A stretch of 64,000 bases of DNA, taken from the NCBI RefSeq assembly GCF_030867145.1, contig NC_134422.1, positions 11,666,531 through 11,730,530 on the forward strand, read 5' to 3'. A program made the position numbers and the translations under genes. A model generated the notes under the pieces. It made no database searches. It saw nothing but the letters and a program-made list of their open reading frames with translations, and was not told where the DNA came from. Below, piece by piece: positions 11,801 to 23,800 of the stretch (its first letter is position 1; each line of letters starts with the position of its first letter). This DNA comes from Opisthocomus hoazin. Its lineage: Eukaryota > Chordata > Aves > Opisthocomiformes > Opisthocomidae.

Positions 11801-14800
11801 GACCTGTCCTGGGGGAGGACAGCACTTTCTGGAGTATGTGTAAGTTAGGGGGTGGAGGTTGGAATTTGGAGATTTGAGGGGGTTTTGGTTTGGTTTTGGT
11901 TTTGGGGGCTCTCTAAAAGCAAAAGGCAGGTCTAGCAGGGATCTCAAGGCATCTCCCCTTGCAGGATCACCCCATAAGATGTTTATCTAACACGTTTTAA
12001 AAAATTTACTCCAGAGGAGGGTTTCACAGCATTTCTGAATAGCTGTCCTACTACATCCGTGCCATTATAGGTAAGAAAGCACTTGCTTATCAGAGAAACT
12101 GTAGCAGCTGGTAGTTAAACCTTCTGCAAAGAAAGATATCCCATACAAGTGGTGACCAGATTTGACCCTGCATAACTTGGAAGATCTCACGAACTGACAA
12201 GTTAAGGTAATTTAGCCATCTGGGAAGGTAACACAAAACCTAATCTTGTGTGTTGAAACAATTTCTACCCCCGTGATGGGAATGAATTTTCAGGAGTGGA
12301 AACATCAGCAAACCAACTGTGCATGATTTGCTTTCCTTGTCAATTGGGATCAAGGACCCTGATTGTGGAGCATAATACTGCTCCTGTCATTCAGCCTTTA
12401 TCTTTGTGCTGGAGCTGAGCATAATTGTATCTGTGTCTGGAGGGACAGGGAGAAGGGTTTCAGTAGCTGGTGCTCACAAAGGCATCTTTAGAAAGCTCCT
12501 TACCCCTGGTACAAGCTTGGAAGAGCTCAAAGGAAAATACCCCTGAGTAGCTTTAAGCATTTGAACAGTCATCATTGTTTGATTCGGATTCAGTTACAGG
12601 ACTAACATCTAAATGATAATTCTTTTTAGGACGTTATCAGCTCTTTCAGCGAATACAGAATGGGGCTGCAGTATTAGACTGGCAGCCAACCCTGCAGATA
12701 AAAGCCCTTTGAAAGGATGCTTCTTTGCAGGGAAACTTGATCGGAGAGTGCAAAATAATCATGAAGATGGTCTTTTCTGAGGGACGTGAAGCAAATACGA
12801 TGCATGAAGAGAGCCAAATCAGGACCAGGAGGCTTCTGACCCGGGGAATAGCAGTACCAGCAATTTCGTGGCCTCCGAGAACAGTCCGTACCATGCAGAC
12901 AGAGATCCTCACCGTCCTGTCCTGCAAACTACTGGTACGCCTGGAGGTGGTATGGTGCTGGGTAAGGTGCCTTACGTGCTGCGTTTAGACCAAAGTTGGC
13001 GGTCACTTGATGGCAAGAGCGTGCCAAGGCAGTCGGTGTGAGGTGGCTCTATGCTGGGTGATACAGGTCGGTGTGTGGACAGATGGGGTTTGGGCGCAGA
13101 TTTCTGGCCTCTTGATCCTCTGCGCTGCCTTGCTCAGCACACAGTGGCCCTATGCCCCGAGGTAGGCTGTGACCTGACCCTGACTCCTGTGAGTCCTCGG
13201 GGACATCTCGGAGAGTGACAGCCCAGTCCTGTCCCTCTCCATCACCCGTTCCCTCTGCCGGCCGCGGGGCTCGGCCGTGGGGCTTGGCCGTGGGGCTGCC
13301 TGCTGCAGAGCAGCTGAGGGAAGGCATCTCGTGTTCAGCCTCCCCGAAACACATGCAGAAACGCGCTGGAAATGGTAAATCCCTTCCCCTCCGGTTCTCA
13401 GAAAGGAAACGCGTGGCTGCAGAGGCAGTGGGAGAGCGGTGGGGACGGTGGCAGGGACCCCGGCTCCAGCCGCCCCGGACACGCTGCTCCTCCACAGTGG
13501 CAGTGGTGACCGGCCGGCGGGTGCCGGCGGGGAAGGACCTGGCTCGTCCCCTGGAAGAAGGAGGCCCGGCGGCATCCTGAGCCCTGCCACCGCGGCTTCC
13601 GGCGGCAGATCAGTGCAGTGTCATCTAGGAAATGTGATTTAGATCATCATCCTTTCGCAGCAGATGGGGGAAGGGAGGTGGGGGCCCTAATCTCTTCTGG
13701 GGATTCATTTCTCTTTATGCTGCTGTATTTTTTTGCCTGTTTGCTTTTTCTCCATCCCCTCCCAAGTCTCACCACCCCTTGCTGGGAGAGTAGGAGCCAC
13801 GAGAGCGTCCATGATTCTCACTGCCATGACACCATGCCCTGCATCCCACCTCCAGCTGGGCAGCGAGAGCTGGTTGTAAGGATTGGGCTGCTGTCAGTTT
13901 TCCCCTGGACTGGGGTTGGATTTTGCTAGTCTACATGGAGGGAAGAATCCAGCAAACCTTCTACCTGTGTGTCACCAAACTGCATCCATCCCTTGGTGAC
14001 CTTGTGATCCTCCTGCATCCAAGAGGGCCCTTCATCCCTCTCGTCCCCATCACATCTTTAAGAAGTCACTCGGTTCCCAGGTTGGTCATCATCCCCGGTG
14101 TGGCCGCTGGCCAGCAAAGCTCTTTGGCACATGCTTAGTGTTAAGAGCAGAGAATAGTTCCCCAAGGAGCTTCTCTGAAGTGCATTGCTGGAGCAAGGCT
14201 CTGCTCAAGGCAAAGCCCAACCTGTGGCAGTGGGCAGCATCGCTCGGTCCCAGGGGACCTGTGGCAGCCCCCAGCTCTTCCCGGTGTGGCCTGCAGCACC
14301 CCTTTTCCTACTCCTTCCTCCGTCTTCCCAGTATTTTTTGTCCCCTCCTGGCTGTGGGAAGCAGCTCCTGGGCTCAGACCGCTTTGGAGCAGGGATCTGT
14401 GGTTTTGTTTCCAGACTCTGATGTGAAAATACCACCTTGTTTTTTCCTGGGTCCTTGGCTCCTGGGGCAGACAGTTCCTGCCACACATACGCTTCACACC
14501 ACCGGGCATCGCTTTTTTGATGTGCTTTGAGGTTTTGTGCAGAAAAATCTGTGCTTCAGCCCATAGTTCTTGTGGGTTGATCCCAATAATCATAAATACC
14601 AATAGTTTGGGCTTTTTTGCCTGCAAGATCCGTTGAAGTCAAGTACAAGTCACTGAGCTTATAATGGAAGTAAATAAGCTACACAGAATGACTTTGGTTA
14701 TACATGAGGTCAGACAGAATGAGCTAATGCTCCCTTCTGGCCTTGAAATTAAACTTTTCAGAAAGCAAAATTTCATCCTGCAGCTTCTAAGCTGCTAGCA

Positions 14801-17800
14801 CCTCTCCTTACGGAGGAGGCCGAGCCCCGGGGCTGCGCGGTGCCCTGCGCCTTGTGAGGGTGCTCACCCCCTCATCGCCGAAGTACAGCCCTGCTGGGAG
14901 GTGGTTTGCTCATATTACCAGTGATGGTGCGAGAAAGTCATGCGATGGGTTGTGATACCCTGGTTAGCGTGCAAAGGGTAGTTAATCTCTCCATAGCAGC
15001 AGCAGAAACATTGCCCCATGTGAGACTTTTACCAGTTGTAAACCTTGCAGACAGATTCCAGGTTTCTGAGATTGAGAGCTCTGGAGAAAGGTTGGTGTTA
15101 AAAATGAAGTCGTGTGCTTACAAAAGCCAGCGGCGGCATCGTCCCACTCCCTCCAGCCCTGTTTCTTTCCACTTAACCAGCACTGAACACACTGCCACAG
15201 CTTTTTTCCTTTTTTTTTTTCCCTTTCTTTTTCGCAGCCAGGATGTTTTTTCTTGCCTTTTTATTGTTCCAGTGACCTAGCAACTCCACTTTGGTGGAGC
15301 CCTGCCAGGAGACTTCCTCCCCGAGCCGTCCGACAGTCTCCAGCAGCACTGCCCTCGGATGGGAGCGCGAGTTAAAGTGACACCGGGCTGGGTCCCTCCA
15401 CGGCTTTTGCTCTGCCCTCGCAAGCACCGGTGAGGGTACCGCTGCCTTCCGGCCGAGCAGAGCTTCCAGGGGACTTTAAGAACCCTGGAAAGAGGAAGGA
15501 GAAGCGCTGCATGGGTGGTGTTTTCTGTAACATTCCTGCAGGACCTTACAGAAAAGCCTGGAGGGTTTTTGAAGCGAATGAGGTGGTGCTGGGATTTAGA
15601 ATTTGGGATCCACAGTGCAGGCAACGTGGTTGGAGACCTTTCAGCATCACAGGGCAGCGGGAGAGGGGACGGAGAGTATGTGTGGGTGCTCAGAGAGCTG
15701 TGCCATTCAGGAGATTCCTTTTGGCTTGTTTTTATTAATGTTTACTGAAAATGGTGGGAAAGAAATCCCTTTGGTAAGTGCTCCTGGGCTCCATCAGCTG
15801 GTGCCGAGGCAGAGCTGCCTTCTCATCCCCTGGGGCTGCAGGGGCTTTTCCCACATTTAACATCCGGAGACAACACCAGAGGGAAAACTCATGAGGTAGA
15901 AAATAATGAACCGGCAAGCAAACACAGCCAATTTGGGCTTTCTGCTCAGGAAAGGCAGCAGGGACACAGGTCCCGGGACCTTGTGCGATCTCACTGGGGC
16001 TGGAGACTCGGTCTCCTCTTCATTGGTGGGGTGGATGGATGGAAGGATTGAGATTTTACTGGAGTTGTGGCATGCTTATGGGACTTTCTACAAGTATAGG
16101 TAGTCATAGCTTATCCCTGTTGGAAGTGACTTGTGTTTGAACATGTTTTCCAAAGAATCAACAATAGAACAGCACTTTTTTTTTTTTTAATTCAGTTGCC
16201 AAAAGCTACTTAAGATCAAAAGCTCATGAAAAGAGGTTTAAGGTGCTGCTCTGAGCCCTAGGCTGGTGGTTTTCAGGCCACATGGGGCCCTGCGGTCCCA
16301 GGGATCTGTGAATTGAACCCAAACAGTCCAAGAAAGACGAGTAAGAAGCTCAGGGTTTCAGAGGCGTGAACTGGTGGTGTAGGAGCCTGCACCTCCCCAG
16401 GGAAATGTTTAGGACACCAAAATTAAGAGGCTGGAAGCCACTGGATAAGCAGGACAGTATCTTGTCCCTGAAATGTGCAGGTTATATCCCCAGTTGCAGG
16501 TGGGCCATATGCATCCCACACTTCTGGAAACAACCGCGGGTTTCCGTGTGCTTTATGTTTAGGAGTACCTGTTTCTGTGCTTTAGGGTACTGTTCTTAAG
16601 AGCAATAATCACATCCTTTTTTGTCTTTTGGCATCTCTGAGCATCAGGCTCTGGGATCATGAAAAAAAAGGTAGGAAGCAAAAATGGCCCTCAGCATCCT
16701 CTGTGATTTACAGGTCCCAGAGGCGAGGTGGTGTGGAAGTGCAATGCGTTTTTGTCTCGTGAAGCAGCACTGCAAGCAAAGTGCCATGGCCTGGCATAGG
16801 AGAGGTTGAGGATGATGCCGATGTCCCCACTGCCATGGGCACCCACCACCCGTAGTGCCCAGGTAGGCGTTAACCCCCTGGACCTGGGTGCTCAGAGCTT
16901 GCAGCATCTGCTGCTGGCATTAAGCCCCTATCACCTTTCTCAAGCTGGCGTGTTAAAGCTCCAGTCACCTTTGGCAGCTGGATAAATTCTTCATATTATG
17001 GTTAAAATGATTTGAAGTCCCATGGAGTGCTGTGCTGCTCTGCATGGAACCCGGTGAGGAGAGGACAAGGAGCATGAGGACCGGAGCAGGGTGCTGACAG
17101 GGGATATGTCCACAGGGTGCCCCATCCAAAGCGAGCCCCGCAGCAGGGTGGGAGGTGCTGGCAGGGCTCCTCCGCCTCTTCTCTTCCCCATCCACCCTCT
17201 CTCGCCACCTTCCTTCATCCAGCCTGAACAATTCCTTTTATTAATATCAAAAGAATTAGCAAAAAAGGGTTGATCACATGTGGTTAAAAACCTCTCGCAT
17301 TCTTCCCGTGCTTAGTGCACACGAGGGACCTTCCTCAAGCAATATTATCAGTGTGTTTACGCTTGACTGACCCGTCTCAAGTATGAAATTTTTTTTTAAG
17401 CTCCATTTCAGCCCCCCCTATTCCCCCCCCCCCTGCCTAGAACAGCTTCTTTCAGGTCAAGAGCAAGGAAGGAAACTGAAAATCCCAGAGAGCCCTGGAC
17501 GGTCCAGATTTAGGGCTGTAGCTTTTGTTCGCACAAACTCACTTGGCTCCCAACCGGCCTCCACCCATGATCCCGACATCCGCAGCAGCCGTTCAAAACA
17601 CAGCGCAGAGCCCGGCCCCGGCGGGGACCGGCAGCCCCCCGTGCCCCCCGCTGCGGGGCCGGTGGCCCCGGCTGCGCTCCCCACTTCTCCCCCCTCACAG
17701 CCTGCCTTCCTTCCTAACCTTTTCCTACGGCCGGCAAGGAGTTTTCCAGGTTCAGATGAGGTTTTTTTCCCTCCGCGAGCCTCGGGTGATGTTAAGATTA

Positions 17801-20800
17801 TGCAATGTGAACAGATGTGGGCTTTATAATTATAGCTGCCTGTCCTCGGGAGGAGCCTGCTTTCGCTTCACGCGCGCTCAGCTCGGCATGGGATGCTCCT
17901 GGGGTGGCCGTAGCCCTGGCAAAACAGCCGCTGCATGGGCGGCCGTGCCGGGAATGGTCCCCAGGGAACCGCCGCCCTCCTGAGGAGGGGCTGCTCCGGG
18001 GTGAAGAAGGGCTGCTCTGGGCAGCCAAGCAACCACTCTTGGCTTTCCTTGTGTGCAAACGTAGATTAAATTTGCGTTCCCCAGTCAAGGGAGTATTTTT
18101 CTGCCCTTTGAGGAGAAAAATCCCTTCTGCAGAAAAGCAGTGGGGTTGGGATAGCTTGTGGTATGCCTCGGTTGGCTGCGGTGCCAAACGCTGTCCATGG
18201 GGATCCTGCTCCCCTGGCGTCAGCGGGATACATCCCTCCTCGCTCCCTGCCCTGAAATGTCCGTCAGAGATCACAACCCCTGCTGAAAACTTGCAGTATT
18301 GTGCTTTTCGGAGTTGTGCTGTCCCGTGGTTGAGCCTTGAGCATCACCATGACGTTCACAGAATCACAGAATGGTAGGGATTGGAACGGCCCTCTGTGGG
18401 TCATCTAGTCCAACCCTCCTGCCAAAGCAGGGTCACCTACAGCAGGCTGCACAGGACCTTGTCCAGGCGGGTCTTGAATATCTCCAGAGAAGGAGACTGC
18501 ACAACCTCCCTGGGCAGCCTGTTCCAGTGCTCCACCACCCTCAGAGGGAAGAAATTCTTCCTCATGCTCAGCTGGAACTTCCCATGCTTCAGTTTGTGCC
18601 CGTTGCCCCTTGTCCTGTCACTGGGCACCGCTGAAAAGAGTCTGGCCCCATCCTCCTGACACCCACCCTTGAGATATTTATAAGCATTTCTAAGGTCCCC
18701 TCTCAGCCTTCTCTTCTTCCGGCTGAACAAACCCAGCTCCCTCAGCTTTTCCTCGTAGAAGAGATGACGTTGCCCCGGCAGCAGCCACCTCCTGGCCAGG
18801 GCAATGCCCGTGGTGCACCCGGGGATGGAGACAAAAAATCGCTGGTCCTAAAGGGATTTTTCAGGAGTCTCGCAAGGTAGACGTCCAGCTGGGCTGCCAG
18901 GGGCAAACCCAAAACCTCAAGAAATCAGCTGGAACTTGATCTGTTTGTCCTGGCTGCGTTATACCTCAGCTCCCAGCAAGCCGCGGACTTGTTATGCTTG
19001 CGAAGAAAAAGTAACTCCAAGCCTCGACCTGTCTGGTGAGCATCACTGCTAGTTTTAACTGGGAAGGAAAACACCAGTCCGGCGGGTGGCCGGAGGGTTT
19101 TGTGCTGGAAGTCGAGTATTTCTCTTGACGGCTGCGGTCGCGTGGAGTTAAACCACGGAAAGAGCAGTTGGCAGCTTAGGATGTGACGAAGTTGTTAGTG
19201 ACAAATGGGTACCTGAGCTAAAGGGCCTCTCTGCTTTGAGCCTTTGATCCATCGGGGAGGCCAGCTGGTCCCGTGGGTGGTTTTTGGGAAGGACTTTTTA
19301 TCTGGCCCATCCGCTCCAGCGGAGGGTCGTCTTTGAAGGCTAATTTCTGCAGGCAAGTCAAAGGCGAGATTGTGGTTGTCTTGCACTTCTGGCAGGCTTG
19401 ATGGCTTGTGTGATGAGCTGGCATTTCATCTCTGTGTTGTTGAACGGCCTGATTTTTTGGGGTTTCCTAACTGTGTGCTGTGGGTTGGATTTTCCAGCAC
19501 GGCTCACGCTCTGCACCCGCTGAACTGGGGAGCTGAGCTCGTGCTGGCACAAGGTTTTCCTTCCTGCACCAGGACCTGGCATACCTTGCAGGGCAGAGTT
19601 AAAAATGCCAGCTGACTCTAAAAGGCCTGTGTAAATATTACCTTCTTATTCAGCCCATCGACTCCCTGGCTGCACTCAAAGCCAGGTTTGCTGGCGCCCG
19701 TGATAAGGGGAAGGGTTTTGCTTTGGTTTATTCCCAGCAGCTCTGCAGAGCCAAAAGAGGACAGAGAAAACTCTGGGCTGGATTTGCAGAGCGAGCAACA
19801 GCCAGAGAAGCAACCAGCAGCATTTTACTTTTGAACTGGTTGCATTCAATCAAGGGCCATATCTGAAGGTACTGCTTGCTGGCATTTCTAGGGTTATTTT
19901 TAAGAAGTGGCCGTTAAATGCCTGCTGCAGTGCCCCACTATGTGTTTTAGCATGCCTGGCTGGAGCCCTTGTTGACAAATGGCTTGGCAACCTGAGAAAG
20001 CAAATTTCCCTCTGTCTATACTCATCCCCTAAGGGTTTCTGTAAGCATCTGCTGCTTTGCCTTTCTTCTGTGCAGCAGAGCCGGCTGCTGGGGCACAGTA
20101 AGCATGGGCTGCGCAGCCGAAAGCTTTTAGCGAGAGGCGAGGAGGGAGAAACTCAGTGCGCCGCCCTCCAGCACACCCAAATTTTTTGGCATCAGGGCTG
20201 CTATAAATGGACTTGTGGGCTACAATTACAGGCTGGGTATTGGCTTGGAAATGAGCGCAGCGAGCATCCCCTGCGAGTTCGCATCCCGTCATCCAAGGGG
20301 CAACAACGAGCAGCTTGGTACGTGGGGCAGGGGCAGGAGGTGGCTCATGGGACAGGGCAGGGTCCAGACAGCAGCGGCTGCTCGGCAAGGTGGGCATCGC
20401 AGCCATGGCTCGGGCTGTCAGTAAAGGCACCCGAGGGGCTCTGCTCCGCCGCAGCTCTTGTCTCCTTGGGCCTCGTGGTGCTCAGACTCCCAAGATGAAG
20501 TGCAGACCATCCTACCTACATATCTCTTTTTTCTTCTTGAGTGCCCACTGAGGCTTTTGCAGATGGGTGGAGGAGACCACTCTTGAAATTGCCACCTCTG
20601 GCGTGGCAGGTACAGCAACCCCAAAGGAGACACGCAAGACAAGGAGGAGTAGGTGTCCCATGGGTGTTTCTCTGAGGCACAGCTTGCTTACAGAAGGTAA
20701 GGAGGCCAAGCAGAGATGTGCAAGGCTTAACCTTCAACATCAGAACTTTCAGGCAGAGACTGAGCGGTGCCTGCAGCTGCTGCCTGTGTATCATCCGCAG

Positions 20801-23800
20801 CCCTGGTTTGAGATGCCATGTGCGTGATGGGCAGGACATGTCCCATAGCCTGCTGGATCTGCAAAGTGGGGTGAGTTCCCCTCCCAAAATATACGACTTT
20901 TCTCGATTTTCTGAGAGGCTCCAGACCCTGTCACCCTGCACTGCAGTTTCCCTAGCCAGGCTCCCATTCTGCCCACTCAGCAAGCAGAGCATGCATTGGG
21001 CTATTCCAGCCCAGAGATTGCGTTTTGTTTGTAAGGAAGATGAGCATAACTGGGATCTTGCCGTTTCAGATGACACAGCCATGATTTGGACTGGCTGTGA
21101 CTTGTTGTGGGCTTTGAAGAGCATCTGAGGCTGCAGTGCCAGCCAAGCCTCAGGGCTGTAACATAGGGCAGGGATGGTTGCTGCTGGTTTTCACGTGAGC
21201 AATGTGCAGGGAAATCCTCGTGCAGCCCTGGCTGGTACCGCGGGCTGGAAACCCTGGTTCTGCGAGCAGATCTCACTGGAACGGCTCATGGCAGCTGTCA
21301 CTAGATGCTCTGCTCCAGGCGGTGTTGGGCTGGATGGCAGCGCCAAGGCTGAAGCTACAGCTGCCGCACCGAGTCCTGCTGCTGCTGCCAGTGGTTGGTG
21401 TTAATGATTGAGCCGAGAAGTTGTCTGCTGAGTAACGTCTTCAGTCCTTGCTTAGGGCCCGACTTGGGAACATGTTTATGTTCTAGAGATGCACGCAGCC
21501 ATCTGTGTGCTTTTGGAGATCCCGTAAAGCGTGTAATGCCTGTTGACCTCCCTGGGAGAAGTGATTTTTGGGTCCGTGAGATACAGCAGGTGGTAGAAGT
21601 GCAGAAGAAAACTGTGGAAAGAGGGGATGAGATTGCTGCTGTTACACATCGGCATGGTGGGGAGCAAACAGAGGGAGGGTAATGCTGGCTTGGGAAACAA
21701 AATTTATTCCATAAATGTGTTTATTCCTTTTCTAATGAAATGAGAACATGACTGTGGATGATGGGAGAGGTGGGAGTTTGGAGCAGCCTTCCAACAGGAG
21801 CAAGAGAGCAGATTCTAACACTTTTAGGATGGAGCAGGATCTCCGACCACATTTGCTCACACAGAATGGACCTGCAGATCCACAACCAACTTCTCTATCT
21901 TGTTTCTTATGTTCTGGTACACATTCGTGTCAGATACACCAAGATGTCCATCACCTTGGGGTGCTTCAGTGCTTGGATGGCCAGTGTAATCCACACCATA
22001 CATTGATCTCTTCTGTCCTGGTGCCTCGTGGTGGCTGGGTGGGTTATGCCAACCCTCCTGTTTGCCCTGCACTTCTCAGCCAGCTTCACACCAGCTCTCT
22101 GGAGGTGGTGGGATTAGAGGTCAGGCATCCAGCAAGCACCAGCCGAGCGGAGAGAGGGGAAGATCTGTGGGGGCCTCCCTGCGCACATGATTCCCTCAGG
22201 ATGGGGCACATGGGCTGTGCTGGGCTCCAGCTGGCCATCAGCTCTGCAGACCTGCACAGTCCTCCCATGGACTCCACGCTGTGCGCATCTCCATCAGTTG
22301 TTTGTTTAAGACTTTCTTTTTGCTCCTTTAAAGATGTATTTCTCCTAACACACACAAAAAAAAGCGTGGGGGTGCTGAATTGAGTTAATCTTGTGGACAA
22401 AGGTGGGTTTTGGCTTTTGGCCCCACACACCAATCTAACTTCCACTGGTGTGAATCCAAACACAAATTTCATGTCTGTGCTTTGATTATGCAAAATTTTC
22501 TGTAGTGTAAATGAGATCGGAGCTTGGCCTTGGTGTTACTGCAACGAACCGAGCCTGCATGTCCAGTGCTGATGGGATTTTAATTTTTTTCTTGTTTTTC
22601 CTTTCAGTCATTGAAAGCAGCCATCAAGCAAGAAGTTTGGACATGGAGATAAGGACTTCTGGTGCTCTCGTGAACAGCATGGCACTGGTGACGATGCTGG
22701 CCGGGAGCAGCGAGCGGACATCACTGCCTGCTGGGCACGGTGCGGGGCCAGTGGCAAGTGGAGTCATGGGGCACGTCGGTCCCCCCACCGGCGGTGGGGA
22801 TGTCACTCCAGCGGGAGCAGGACCCCCGGACAGCCCGTCTGCCGGGACAGCGACCCACCTGCCTGCCCGCAGCCATCCTCCCGGTGAGTTTTATCGATGC
22901 GAGAGTCCCCATTTGCTGTACCCACCCCAAGGACTCAGTGTAGCCGGTGGGGTGGGACACATTCCTGCCCCGCTGCTAAAAATTCAGATTTTGGGGAGAA
23001 ATCCAATCCCAAGAAAGCTGATATTTTTTTAATGTTACAATGAAGGTGATTCTCGGGAGCTGCTGCCATCGTTATTCACCACCCAGCAGCACCCCAGAGA
23101 TTCCTGCCCATCCACGGAGCTCAAACGCTGCATGCAGAGCGGAGACCCCCGGCATCCCCCTGCCTCCTCCCGAGAGGAGCTGAACCGCATCGCCAACCCA
23201 ACCTAGATTATAAGTACCTCAGTTAAAAATATCTGACCAGCTGCATCATGATTTGTAGCTGAGGTCCTCAAGTGGAAATCGTGCAAGGGAACACTTACCT
23301 TTGGGCTTGTTCATAACCTTCACCACATTTGGTGGGACTGTGGTCGTGAGTAAACCAACATACTTTTTTAAGCACATATGAAGTCAAAGCCTGTTTCCCA
23401 CACCAGCAGGACAAGGCTGTGCTGATTCCCCTGTCCCCACTTCATTTTTTGCTTAATATCCCTAGATGAAATAAGTGTCTTGCTGAGACAGGAGCATAGA
23501 GGCTTTCTTTAATTTTTCAATTCCTCATTTTTTTTTCCTGCTTAGGGACTTGAGTGTGGAGCTGGCATGTCCAGGCTCCCAGCTGCTGGCTGTCCTGGCA
23601 TAAGCTCTTTACTCCCTTGTGCATTTTTAAAGTTTTTTGTCTCTTTTTTTTTAAAAAAGAGTTTCTCTTATCATGCACAAATGAAGACAAATTTTGAAAT
23701 ACCAATATTTTTTGGTGATGGAAACCCCATGTTCCCAGCAGTCGCTCTCGCAGCGTGCTCTGTGTTAAATAGAGGAGATACAGGGGACGCAGCTGTGACC

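Larger units (their letters stand above)
2866..22607 (+). other. HEG1: HEG1 intron 1 (19.7 kb)
   Basis: The donor is at 2866 (gtgagt). The acceptor before 22608 has a strong T-rich tract (tttttcttgtttttcctttcag). The intron contains the hairpin at 2932-3031, CR1 copies near 5965-6513, 14700-14752 and 18357-18763, a possible old SINE-like scrap near 5335-5390, and the exon-2-like broken block at 12731-12934. GC-rich stretches at 4460-5160 and 13230-13600 are not explained by repeats; they may be regulatory but no specific site can be supported. The rest, including 6516-12730 and 18772-22607, shows nothing I recognise. Confidence 0.75.

Noticed and set aside
20563..20650. Possible extra HEG1 exon (frame reading [19 protein letters not shown])
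   Set aside because: The short match to a remembered human stretch is intriguing, but splice phase would be 2/2 whereas all HEG1 N-terminal exons are 1/1, and the borders are weak.
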